Assembly (NCBI RefSeq): GCF_007827595.1 | Contig: NZ_VISR01000005.1 | Coordinates: forward strand, 186,001 to 250,000 | Direction of reading: 5' to 3' | Origin: Streptomyces sp. BK340 | GTDB taxonomy: Bacteria > Actinomycetota > Actinomycetes > Streptomycetales > Streptomycetaceae | Length of the DNA: 64,000 bases | In this document: one piece after another, positions 16,501-23,604 of the stretch | How positions within the stretch are numbered: position 1 is the stretch's first letter | Layout of the letters: each line of letters opens with the position of its first letter | Notes under the pieces: model-generated | Told to the model about the DNA's origin: nothing | Seen by the model: only the letters and a program-made list of their open reading frames with translations | Database searches by the model: none | Translations under genes and position numbers: made by a program

Positions 16501-18502
16501 CGGGGCGGACCCGGCCGTCGGCGGGGACCAGCGCGGTGCGCAGCGTCTGGTGGCGGTCGACCAGCGCGGTCAGCGCCTGCTCCAGTGCGGGCAGCTCGGC
16601 CCGGCCGTCCGGGAAGGACAGCGCGACGGGCAGGTGGTAGGCCGGGACGTCCTCGTTGACCTGCTCGAAGAACCAGATGCGCTCCTGACCGAAGGACAGC
16701 TCGGCCCGCGTCGCCGGACGGATCGGTTCCTCGTCGACCGCCTCCAGTTCCTCGAGCGCGGCCGCCAGGGCGGCCGGTGCCGGATGCGCGAAGACCGACT
16801 GGACGCCGACCGGCACCCCGAGCACCTCGCGTAGCCGCGCCACCGCGCGCACCGCCGCGAGCGACTGGCCGCCCAGAGCGAAGAAGTCGTCGTACGGCCC
16901 CACGTCCGTGAGTCCGAGGATCTCCGCCCACACCGCGCGCACCGCGTCGGTGTGCGCCGGCAGCGGACCGCCGGTGTTCTCCCGGCCCGGCTCGCGGACA
17001 CGGTCGTAGCCGAGGGCGAGCACGGCGCCCCGGTCGGCCTTGCCCGCGGGCGTGCGCGGGAGCGCGTCGAGGACGGCGTAGCCCTGGGTGACCATGTGGG
17101 CCGGCAGGTGTGCGGCGAGGTGGTCGCGGACCCGGCCGGGCAGCCCGGCCGCGGCGTCGCGGGCGTCCGGCGCGGCGACCAGGAAGGCCACCAGCCGGTC
17201 GCCGCCGGCCGCCTCGCGGTCGACGACCACCACCGCGTCCGCCACCTCGGGGTGGCTGCGCACACAGTCCTCGATCTCGCCGAGTTCGATGCGGTAGCCG
17301 CGCACCTTGACCTGGTGGTCGTTGCGGCCCAGCAGCTCCAGGTCGCCGTCGGTGCTCCAGCGGGCGAGGTCGCCGGTGCGGTACAGGCGCCCGGTGCCGT
17401 CCCCGAAGGGGTCCGGGACGAAACGCTCGGCGGTCAGCGCGGGCCGGCCCAGGTAGCCGCGGGCCACGCCCTCGCCGCCGATCCACAGCTCGCCGGTGAC
17501 GCCCGGCCCCGCCTCACGGCCGTGCTCGTCGACCACGTACAGGCGGGTGTTGGACAGGGCGGTGCCGACCGTGACCCGGTCGCCCGCCTCGTCGATGCGG
17601 GCCGCGGTGGCCCACACGGTGGCCTCGGTCGGCCCGTACAGGTTCCACAGGGTGCCGCCGGTGGCCACCAGATCGCGGGCCAGCTGCGTATCCAGGGGCT
17701 CGCCGCCGGACAGCAGGACCCGGCCGTGGCCGGCCCGCCAGCCGGAGGCCACCAGCATCCGCCAGGTCGTCGGCGTCGCCTGGACCACGGTCACCCGGCC
17801 GTCCTCGATGGCGGCGGCCAGCACCTCGGGGTCGGTGTTGGCCGCCTGCGGGGCCATGACGACGGTCGCACCGAGGGTCAGCGGCAGGAACAGCTCCAGC
17901 GTGGAGATGTCGAACGACAGCGGGGTCAGCGCCAGCACCCGGTCGCCGGGGGCGAGCCCGGGGCGCTCGGCGACGCTGCGCAGGAAGGAGGAGATCGCCG
18001 CGTGCTCGACGGCCACCCCCTTGGGCAGGCCGGTGGAGCCGGAGGTGTAGATGACGTACGCGAGGTGGTGCGGCCGCGCCGGAGAGGTGAACGGCGCGGC
18101 CGGTTCGGTGGGTACGTCCTCCATGAGCAGCAGGTCGACCGACCCCGGTACCGCGCCGCGGATCCGCTCGCGGTGCGCGCGGTCGCACAGGACGAGACCG
18201 GCACCGGAGTCCTCGGTCATGTGCCGCAGCCGGTCGGCGGGGTAGCTCGGGTCCAGCGGCAGGTACGCGGCGCCCGACTTCAGGATGCCGAGCAGGGCCA
18301 CGGTCATGTCGACCGAGCGGCCGAGGCAGACACCGACCAGGGACTCCGGGCCGATGCCGCGGGCCCGCAGGGCGGCGGCGAGCGCCGTGGCCCGGCGGTC
18401 CACTTCGGCGTAGGTGGCCTGTCGCGGGCCCGCGACGACGGCGACCGAGTCGGGAGCCGAGGCGACCCGCTGCTCCCACAGGGCGACCAGGGTGGTCGAC
18501 AT
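13571..18502 (-). CDS. Bimodular non-ribosomal peptide synthetase, A-T-C-A-T
   Basis: 1643 aa from ATG 18502 (AAAGGA ribosome binding site). Domain order: A1 (about 1-510), T1 (GGQSLAAV, about 545-620), C (intact HHIACDG, about 625-1060), A2 (about 1080-1560), T2 (GGNSLAIT, about 1570-1640). There is no N-terminal C domain, epimerase, thioesterase or reductase. Reading the specificity positions by eye, A1 gives D-I-L-Q-L-G-L-V-W, which matches the standard glycine code. A2 gives D-N-W-N-F-G-E-V-T, which I cannot assign; diaminopropionate is the contextual guess given the SbnA/SbnB genes. The chain would be Gly-X with its N terminus free for N-oxidation or acylation, and release must come from another protein. 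Confidence 0.95.
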   Translation of the reverse strand: MSTTLVALWEQRVASAPDSVAVVAGPRQATYAEVDRRATALAAALRARGIGPESLVGVCLGRSVDMTVALLGILKSGAAYLPLDPSYPADRLRHMTEDSGAGLVLCDRAHRERIRGAVPGSVDLLLMEDVPTEPAAPFTSPARPHHLAYVIYTSGSTGLPKGVAVEHAAISSFLRSVAERPGLAPGDRVLALTPLSFDISTLELFLPLTLGATVVMAPQAANTDPEVLAAAIEDGRVTVVQATPTTWRMLVASGWRAGHGRVLLSGGEPLDTQLARDLVATGGTLWNLYGPTEATVWATAARIDEAGDRVTVGTALSNTRLYVVDEHGREAGPGVTGELWIGGEGVARGYLGRPALTAERFVPDPFGDGTGRLYRTGDLARWSTDGDLELLGRNDHQVKVRGYRIELGEIEDCVRSHPEVADAVVVVDREAAGGDRLVAFLVAAPDARDAAAGLPGRVRDHLAAHLPAHMVTQGYAVLDALPRTPAGKADRGAVLALGYDRVREPGRENTGGPLPAHTDAVRAVWAEILGLTDVGPYDDFFALGGQSLAAVRAVARLREVLGVPVGVQSVFAHPAPAALAAALEELEAVDEEPIRPATRAELSFGQERIWFFEQVNEDVPAYHLPVALSFPDGRAELPALEQALTALVDRHQTLRTALVPADGRVRPELRETAHVRVPCTEVTEEELRTLLTERIRAPFALDRAPLLRADVLRTPGRDVLLLTIHHIACDGTSVDLLVRELGDLYAGLRAGRRPSPAPLPVTYADFAQWEHERISGAELERLLAHWRERLAGVPALELPTSRPRPAVASHRGRRTFLRVPAGQAEQLRAACRAEGVTLFMGLLAPLQVLLGRYADETDVAVGTLMGGRPRPETAGMCGYFVNTAVLRTDLSGDPTWSELLGRVREVARDAHAHQELPFEKLVAELCPERDLSRNPLFQVLFALHEEPPAGALPEVYDRKELEGRLGSARFDLAFDVTDHAVGDGGLSISVEYATDLFDEDFVEGLGRHLLRVIEQMVADRGARLSELEILSAGELRALAAGDLAEPLPEPSTLVRMWERQVRTTPDAVCVAGDGTSLTFAETDRRAAALARALRAQGVGPEQLVGVCLERSVELVVALLGVLKAGGAYVPLDPGYPADRLQYLLEDSGVRLVVADPGHPSAGLFDGSVRVVPVAQEPGGLPEPGPADEAQPHHLAYVIYTSGSTGKPKGVAITHANITGFLAWNQRLCRLTGDDRALLNHSVAFDNSVWEIFQCLVSGAQLHLAGPTAAYDPEAFLREVSERGITTLNATPSQMRILLESGADCTAHLASVRLVFTGAEAVPHDVARRILEVTRPGCRVFNEYGPTEATVTSAFCPITEDLVDRHAHRPSVPFGQATDNARLYVLDDRLRPVVPGCRGELYVGGSAVGRGYLGKPARTAQAYLPDPFAEEPGARMYATGDVVRLLPDGNLVFLGRNDHQVKVRGYRIELGEIESALRDHPAVADCAVAVRRTSTGVEQLAAYVIPEPPVRDADAAGLRAHLADRLPPYMLPQGFTVVAEIPLTPNGKVDRDALPDPRPAGAPATGREHTTEEQTLVAEVWQECLGFDGVFGPDDNFFDVGGNSLAITAVAARLSERLGHRVSPVLVFRNPTVAGLAKAVEAAA

Positions 18503-18516
18503 GAACTGATCCTTTC

Positions 18517-19269
18517 TCAGCCCCACGCGGGGGCGGTGCGCGTGATCGTTTCCGCCAGCTGCTGTTCCGCGCCGCGTACGTAGAGGTGTCCGCCCGGGAA
18601 GCGGCGCAGCTCGAAGCCGGCCGTGGTGTGCTCGCGCCAGCCGGCCAGCTCCACCGCGTCGACGGTGTCGTCGTCGGCGCCGGCCAGGACGGTGAGGGGA
18701 CAGGGCAGCGGCGCCTCGGCCCGGTGCGCGTACGTCTCGCACACGGTCAGGTCGGCGCGCATCAGCGGCAGCAGCAGCTCCTGCAGCTCCGGATCGAGAC
18801 CGGCGAGTTCGACATCGTCGAGGCGGGCGAGCAGGTCGGCGTCCGGCAGCTGGTGCAGCGGGTCCCGGTCCGGCAGGCCGGGGGCCCGCAGCGCGGACAG
18901 GAACAGGCGGGCGGGCAGGGCCGCGCCCAGGGCCCGCAGCGCGCGGGTCACCTCGAACGCCACCAGCGCGCCCATGCTGTGCCCGAAGAAGGCGTACGGC
19001 AGCCCGGTGTGGCCGGCGATCAGCGGCGCCAGCCGGTCCACGACCGTGTCCAGGGAGGTCAGCGGCTCCTCACCGAACCGGTTCTCCCGTCCGGGCAGCT
19101 GTACGGTGCACACCTCGACGGTGTCCGGGAGGTGCCGGGCCAGCTGGTAGGCGGAGGCGCCGGCACCGGCGTGCGGGAAGACGAACAGGCGCTGCCGCGC
19201 GGTGTCCTCCCGGCTGCCGAGGCCGCGCAGCCACAGCCGGTCGAGGGCGGGGGTGGTCTCGACGGTCAT
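18517..19269 (-). CDS. Type II thioesterase (NRPS/PKS-associated)
   Basis: 250 aa alpha/beta hydrolase of the GrsT/RifR type. The nucleophile is S98 in FGHSMGALV, the oxyanion region reads PHAGAGASAY (32-41), and the catalytic His lies in FPGGHLYV near the C terminus. Family role: removing aberrant acyl groups from carrier domains; since the NRPS has no TE domain it may instead release the product. Its ATG overlaps the MbtH stop (ATGA), and the NRPS starts 14 bp downstream. Confidence 0.93.
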   Translation of the reverse strand: MTVETTPALDRLWLRGLGSREDTARQRLFVFPHAGAGASAYQLARHLPDTVEVCTVQLPGRENRFGEEPLTSLDTVVDRLAPLIAGHTGLPYAFFGHSMGALVAFEVTRALRALGAALPARLFLSALRAPGLPDRDPLHQLPDADLLARLDDVELAGLDPELQELLLPLMRADLTVCETYAHRAEAPLPCPLTVLAGADDDTVDAVELAGWREHTTAGFELRRFPGGHLYVRGAEQQLAETITRTAPAWG

Positions 19270-19475
19270 CGCCGCGCCGCCCGTTCGCGGCGCACGGACA
19301 GCGGGGTCAGGTCGGTCCACACCGCTTCGATGTGGTCCAGGCACTCCTGCTTGGTGCCCTGCCGGCCGGCCGGGGTCCAGCCGGCGGGCAGCTCGCGGCC
19401 GGCGAACCAGATCGAGTACTGCTCCTCGTGGTTGCGGACGACGAGGTAGCGGTCCTGGGTGTCGCTCGCGGTCAT
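19266..19475 (-). CDS. MbtH-family NRPS accessory protein
   Basis: 69 aa. It carries the MbtH signature: NHEEQYSIW, ELPAGW, the conserved G and CLDHIEAVWTDLTPLSVR. MbtH proteins bind A domains and are often needed for their solubility and activity; here the partners are the A domains of the NRPS two genes downstream. It overlaps the thioesterase gene by 4 bp and follows the SbnB-like gene by 2 bp. Confidence 0.95.
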   Translation of the reverse strand: MTASDTQDRYLVVRNHEEQYSIWFAGRELPAGWTPAGRQGTKQECLDHIEAVWTDLTPLSVRRERAARR

Positions 19476-19477
19476 GG

Positions 19478-20497
19478 TCACACCCCCACACCGTCGAAGA
19501 AGCCGGCCTGCGGGTGGCCGCCGCCCGCGGCGACGACCCGGTCGTGCACCCACTTGCCGACGGCGAGGTCCAGCACGCCGAGGCCGAACGGGGAGAAGAC
19601 CGCCGGACGGCCGGGATGCCGGCGCAGCCGCTGCCGGAGCAGGTCGCCGAGGGTGCCGTCGACGAAGTCCCGGTTCCCGGTGCGCTGTTCGGCCAGATGC
19701 AGCGAGGTGCGCTCGCGCACGGCGTGGTCGACGTCGTCGGTGAAGTTCTGTGCGGCGAGGATCAGCTCGGGGGCGAGGTCGCGCAGCGACAGGTGCAGCA
19801 CCACCGGGTTGTGGGCGAGCAGCCGCGCATCGTGCAGGTGGGGCTCGCCGGCCACGGTGGTGAGGACCACCAGGTCGCAGTCGGTGAACGCGTCCTCGAC
19901 CCGGTCGGCGATCACGACCTCGGCGTCGGTGTGCTCCGCGACGACGGCGGCGTAGCGCTTCGCGGCGTCCCTGTCGAGATCGAACAGGCGGAAGCCGCCG
20001 ATCTCCCAGTCGAGGTCGCGCAGGAACTTCCAGACGTGCTGGGCGATCAGGCCGGTGCCGACGATGCCGACCCGGCGGGCGCGGCGCTCGCCGACGAGCG
20101 TCTCGGCGCCCAGGACGGCGGAGGCTGCGGTCCGGGTCGCCGAGATGATCGACGACTCCATGCAGGCGAACGGGAAGCCGGTGGCGCAGTCGTTGAGGAT
20201 CAGCGTGGCGGAGGCGCGCGGGATGCCGTGCCGGGTGTTCTCCGGGAAGCTCGCGATCCACTTGTTGCCTGCCACCTCGAACTCGCCGCCCAGGTAGGCG
20301 GGCAGGGAGATGATGCGGGCGCGGCTGTTGTGCGGGAAGCGCAGGAAGGAGCTGTGCGGGTTGGCGCTCTGCCCGGCGTCGTGGGCCAGGTAGGCGGCAC
20401 GGACGACCTCGACGAGCTCCGGGCGGTTGTGCTCGACCTGGGCGGCGATGTCACCCGCGTCGATCACCGTCATGGGCGGTGGGGTCACGATGGGCAC
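19478..20497 (-). CDS. SbnB-like dehydrogenase for 2,3-diaminopropionate (ornithine cyclodeaminase family)
   Basis: 339 aa with the ornithine cyclodeaminase/mu-crystallin fold; the Rossmann glycine motif is VGIVGTGLIAQHV and the substrate region includes GNKWIASFPENTRHGIPRA. In staphyloferrin B synthesis SbnB oxidatively splits N-(1-amino-1-carboxyethyl)-glutamate to L-2,3-diaminopropionate and 2-oxoglutarate. The SbnA partner is directly upstream (14 bp). The start is GTG 20497 with a strong AAGGAGG. The SbnA/SbnB pair beside an NRPS is the established signature of diaminopropionate supply. Confidence 0.9.
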   Translation of the reverse strand: MPIVTPPPMTVIDAGDIAAQVEHNRPELVEVVRAAYLAHDAGQSANPHSSFLRFPHNSRARIISLPAYLGGEFEVAGNKWIASFPENTRHGIPRASATLILNDCATGFPFACMESSIISATRTAASAVLGAETLVGERRARRVGIVGTGLIAQHVWKFLRDLDWEIGGFRLFDLDRDAAKRYAAVVAEHTDAEVVIADRVEDAFTDCDLVVLTTVAGEPHLHDARLLAHNPVVLHLSLRDLAPELILAAQNFTDDVDHAVRERTSLHLAEQRTGNRDFVDGTLGDLLRQRLRRHPGRPAVFSPFGLGVLDLAVGKWVHDRVVAAGGGHPQAGFFDGVGV

Positions 20498-20511
20498 GGG
20501 AGAGTCCTCCT

Positions 20512-21528
20512 TCAGTTGGCGGCCAGCGCGGCGACGGGCGAGGCCAGGGCCTCTTCCGCGAGGAGCTGCTGGAACCAGCCGGGGTTGTAGATGGTCTTGG
20601 CGTAGGCATGGCCCCGGTCCGCGGCGATGAAGGCGACCTTGGGGCGGCGAGCGCCGGGAGGGTTGCGGGCGAAGTAGCTCTGGACGGCGGCGTAACAGCT
20701 TCCGGTCGAACCACCCGCGTACAGGCCGTACTTGGCGGTCAGGGCGCGGCAGCCCTCGACCGCACGCACCTCGGAGACGATCTCGACCTCGTCGATCAGC
20801 GCCTGCTCGCACAGGGGCGGCACGATGCTGGAGCCGATGCCGGGGATGCGCCGCTTCTTCGGCGGACCGCCGAAGATCACCGAACCCTCGGTGTCCACGG
20901 CCACCACCACGCAGCGGGGGAAGGCCTCCTTGACCCGATGGGAGACGCCGGCGATGGTGCCGCCCGTCCCCACCCCGACGAACAGGTAGTCGATCGGGCC
21001 GGCTTCCGCGATCAGCTCGGCGGCCGTGAAGCGGTAGTGGGCGTCACGGGCGTCCGGGTTGGCGTACTGGTTGGGCCAATAGGCCTGCCCGAGTTGTACC
21101 AGGAGTTCCTGTACCCGGGCCAGGCGGGTGCGCAGATATCCGCCCGCCGCGTCCCGGGTGGAGACTTTCTCCACTCTCCGGCACAGCAGGCGCAGGTGTG
21201 CTTCGGTGGCCTCATTGCAATTGGGGTCGATCACCGGCACGAAGGAAATTCCCAGCATGCGGCAGTAAAAGGCCAGCGCCAGGGCGAAGTTGCCCGACGA
21301 GGACTCGACCACCGTGGTGTTCCGCGTGATCTCCCCACGGGCGATGGCCCGTTCCAGGATCCACAGTGCCGAGCGGTCCTTGGTGCTGCCGGTCGGATTG
21401 CAGAACTCCAGCTTGGCGACAATGTCGCATTCGTCGTCCGCCAACGGAATCAGCGGGGTCCCCGCGAGACCGGAACGGAGCCGTCCTATCCGGTCGATCA
21501 GGGTTTGGTCAGCACGCCTTTGAAGCAT
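20512..21528 (-). CDS. SbnA-like PLP-dependent 2,3-diaminopropionate synthase
   Basis: 338 aa from ATG 21528; an upstream TTG at 21555 would add nine residues but lacks a ribosome binding site. Cysteine synthase fold: K50 in NPTGSTKDR is the PLP Schiff-base lysine, SSSGNFALA binds substrate, and GVGTGGTIAG is the phosphate loop. SbnA-type enzymes join O-phosphoserine and glutamate to form the SbnB substrate. This is the first gene of the cluster-wide minus-strand run, 175 bp downstream of the LuxR-type regulator gene and separated from it by a strong hairpin, so a promoter is expected at about 21530-21650. Confidence 0.9.
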   Translation of the reverse strand: MLQRRADQTLIDRIGRLRSGLAGTPLIPLADDECDIVAKLEFCNPTGSTKDRSALWILERAIARGEITRNTTVVESSSGNFALALAFYCRMLGISFVPVIDPNCNEATEAHLRLLCRRVEKVSTRDAAGGYLRTRLARVQELLVQLGQAYWPNQYANPDARDAHYRFTAAELIAEAGPIDYLFVGVGTGGTIAGVSHRVKEAFPRCVVVAVDTEGSVIFGGPPKKRRIPGIGSSIVPPLCEQALIDEVEIVSEVRAVEGCRALTAKYGLYAGGSTGSCYAAVQSYFARNPPGARRPKVAFIAADRGHAYAKTIYNPGWFQQLLAEEALASPVAALAAN

Positions 21529-21652
21529 GCGGCGACTTTGGCACGCGGTTTCCAACCCCGGCTCAACCGCGACTCAAGCGAGACGCGAGGAGGGGGAACG
21601 GCGAAGAACGAGTCCGGAAAGGGGGGCTCAGGAGGCGGCGGGCGGGCCCGTT

Positions 21653-21690
21653 CGACCGCACCCCGTGGACAGTTGGACGGGGTGCGGTCG
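21653..21690 (-). terminator. Hairpin terminator after the LuxR-type regulator gene
   Basis: Perfect 13-bp inverted repeat CGACCGCACCCCG (21653-21665) with a 12-nt loop, 14 bp after the regulator stop. There is no U-tract, as is usual in Streptomyces. It separates the regulator transcript from the biosynthetic operon. Confidence 0.8.
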
Positions 21691-21703
21691 GGTGGCCCTC
21701 TCG

Positions 21704-22723
21704 TCAGTCGTCGGCGGCGTGCAGATAGCCGCGGCGCACCGCCTGCACGCCCGCCTGGAAGCGGCTGCGCGCGTCCAGCAGCGTCAGCAGCGCGGACATG
21801 GTGCGGCGCACCGTCCGGTCCGACACCCCGAGTTGGTGTGCAATCGCCTCGTCGGTGAGCCCTTGCGCCATAAGACGAAGCACTTCAGCCTGATGCGTGG
21901 TGAGTGTCTTGCGGCTGCGCTCGGGACGCGTTCCGATGGGTCGCGCGGACTGCCACACGGTCTCGAACAGCGCGTGCATCAGAGCGATCGTGCCCGGGTT
22001 GTCCACCAGGACCGCACCGGCTCCGGTGTTCTTGCTGTCGGTCGCGATGAGCGCCGTACGTCGGTCGATGAGAATGAGGCGATTGGGAAGTGTGGGTGTG
22101 GTGCGGACCTGTGCGCCCTGGGCGGCCAGCCATTCGGCATGGGCGACGGTGGGCGGATCACGCCGGATGCTGTCCAGATAGACCGTGCGCATCCGGACGC
22201 CCCGATTGAGCAGCCGCAGATTGAGCGGGCGTGAGGCGTCCATGTTCTCCGGGGTCTGCGGACCTCCGGGAGCGAATGTCAGGAATTCCTCCCGGACCTC
22301 CTTGGTGAGGATTTCCAGATGCTCCCGGATGGCTTCGACACCGGACAGGAAATGGAATCCCGCGCCGGCGCCGGGGGTGTACTGGTCCGCGAACTGGGCG
22401 ATGGTCTCCGCGACCACCGCACGGCTCGCCTCCACCCGCTGCTGGTGCGCGGCCAACTCCGCCTGCTGCTGGGCCAACAGCGCCTCCAGGGCGAGCATCG
22501 GGTTCACCGGGCGCACCCGGGACTCGTTCTCCGCCGAGGTTCTGACCAGCGCCAGCTCGCTCAACCGGTCCAGTGACTCCCGTACCTCGTGCTCGGACAG
22601 ACCGAGATCGTCGGCCCACTCGCCGACATCACCGTCCGGGCGCGCGAGCATCGTGCGATACACAGCCTCCGAGGCCGTGTCTATCCCGAGTCCAGAAAGC
22701 AATGGGATCTCCTCCTCGGACAC
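21704..22723 (-). CDS. TrmB-like / LuxR-type transcriptional regulator
   Basis: 339 aa. The N terminus (1-65) resembles a TrmB-type winged helix (SEHEVRESLDRLSELALV), followed by a coiled-coil stretch (about 78-110), a PLD-like sensory middle part (FLTFAPGGPQ, LNLRLLNRGVRMRTVYLD) and a C-terminal LuxR helix-turn-helix (THQAEVLRLMAQGLTDEAIA, about 275-330). Proteins of this layout are common pathway-specific regulators in Streptomyces. It is encoded upstream of and in the same direction as the biosynthetic genes but behind its own terminator, and diverges from the 96-aa gene. The ligand is unknown. Start GTG 22723. Confidence 0.88.
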   Translation of the reverse strand: MSEEEIPLLSGLGIDTASEAVYRTMLARPDGDVGEWADDLGLSEHEVRESLDRLSELALVRTSAENESRVRPVNPMLALEALLAQQQAELAAHQQRVEASRAVVAETIAQFADQYTPGAGAGFHFLSGVEAIREHLEILTKEVREEFLTFAPGGPQTPENMDASRPLNLRLLNRGVRMRTVYLDSIRRDPPTVAHAEWLAAQGAQVRTTPTLPNRLILIDRRTALIATDSKNTGAGAVLVDNPGTIALMHALFETVWQSARPIGTRPERSRKTLTTHQAEVLRLMAQGLTDEAIAHQLGVSDRTVRRTMSALLTLLDARSRFQAGVQAVRRGYLHAADD

Positions 22724-22887
22724 CCTGGTCCCCCTTGCTAGGGCTCTCTGTGCGGAGACAGAAATGCATGTGGAGATTACACGAATGGGGGGACCGCAGC
22801 CGTGACGGAGATCGCTTTCGCCTATGCCGTCCTGGAAAGCCTTGTCCCGGGTGGCAAAGCCACCGTCTTACCGTGGAGTTGTAATTG

Positions 22888-23178
22888 ATGTACCTCGTCC
22901 ACCTTCACCTGGGGCCGCATCCGGCCGGCCTGGAGCTGCCCGAGGACACCGCACGGGCCATCGCCGACGCCGCACCGCCGGCCTCGGCGCTCCGCCATGT
23001 CACCGTGCACGCCGCCGACGAGCCCGCCGTCGGCCTCTACCTCGCCGCCGGCGGACCGGAACAGGCCGAGGTGACGGCCCGCCTTCTGTGGTGGAGCACG
23101 GTCGCCGCGCGGCCGCGGCTCGGCGGCTGGCCGCTGCTCGGCACCCGGGTCACCATCTCCCTGCCCACGGCCCGCTGA
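22888..23178 (+). CDS. Small protein of unknown function (96 aa)
   Basis: 96 aa from ATG 22888, with GGAG upstream. Soluble, no membrane segment, one conserved-looking core (YLVHLHLGPHPAG, then HVTVHAADEP). I do not recognise the family. It is the first plus-strand gene of the regulatory block, divergent from the LuxR-type gene and 199 bp upstream of the small secreted peptide gene. Third-position GC is typical of the host, which supports it being coding. Confidence 0.6.
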   Translation: MYLVHLHLGPHPAGLELPEDTARAIADAAPPASALRHVTVHAADEPAVGLYLAAGGPEQAEVTARLLWWSTVAARPRLGGWPLLGTRVTISLPTAR

Positions 23179-23224
23179 CCCGGCCGCCGCCCGCCGCCCG
23201 CCGCGCGCGACCCGGGCCCGGCCC

Positions 23225-23252
23225 CGGACTTGTCCGCCAGCGGACATGTCCG
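23225..23252. promoter_or_regulatory. Two tandem 12-bp palindromes upstream of the peptide gene
   Basis: CGGACTTGTCCG (23225-23236) and CGGACATGTCCG (23241-23252, perfect palindrome) are spaced 16 bp start to start, 126 bp before the peptide start codon. This is consistent with cooperative binding of a dimeric repressor or activator; the factor is not identified. Confidence 0.5.
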
Positions 23253-23312
23253 CTCTGCCCGCCCCAAAACCCCTTCTCCTGGCCTGCGACCCCGGGTGAA
23301 ATGCAGTTGTCG

Positions 23313-23336
23313 GACCGATCACAGACCGGATCGGTC
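23313..23336. promoter_or_regulatory. 8-8-8 inverted repeat upstream of the peptide gene
   Basis: GACCGATC (23313-23320), 8-bp spacer, GATCGGTC (23329-23336), ending 41 bp before the peptide start. It is in a plausible promoter position and could be an operator or lie at the 5' end of the transcript. Confidence 0.5.
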
Positions 23337-23377
23337 ACGACACGAACGATCACGCAACTGTTGAAGGGGAGACGACG

Positions 23378-23557
23378 ATGCGTCGAATTGCTGTTCTGGG
23401 GGCTGCGATCGCGGCGGCACTGGCGATCGTGACGGGGGCGACGCACCAGCAGGAGCACAGGGCGCAGCAGGCGGGAGACGCCGGCTGGCAGCGGGCGGCC
23501 TCGCCCACGGTCCTCGCCGACGCGCAGGCCGCCCCGGGCGACGCGGGCTGGCAGTAG
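23378..23557 (+). CDS. Putative secreted signalling peptide precursor with duplicated GDAGWQ motif
   Basis: 59 aa from ATG 23378 with a strong AAGGGGAG ribosome binding site; too short for usual gene finders. Residues 1-21 look like a signal peptide: MRR, then a hydrophobic run of about 18 residues ending in TGA. The rest is small and polar and contains GDAGWQ at 33-38 and again at 54-59, the second copy being the exact C terminus. Between them lies a Gln/Ala-rich linker. The gene is 47 bp upstream of a StrR-like regulator gene, which is followed by a SARP gene. A duplicated short motif ending at the C terminus of an exported precursor suggests a processed peptide pheromone. The family is not one I can name; function is inference. 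Confidence 0.65.
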   Translation: MRRIAVLGAAIAAALAIVTGATHQQEHRAQQAGDAGWQRAASPTVLADAQAAPGDAGWQ

Positions 23558-23604
23558 GAAACCTGGACGACGAGGGCGCCCGCGAATCCCGCTTGGAGGC
23601 TGCC

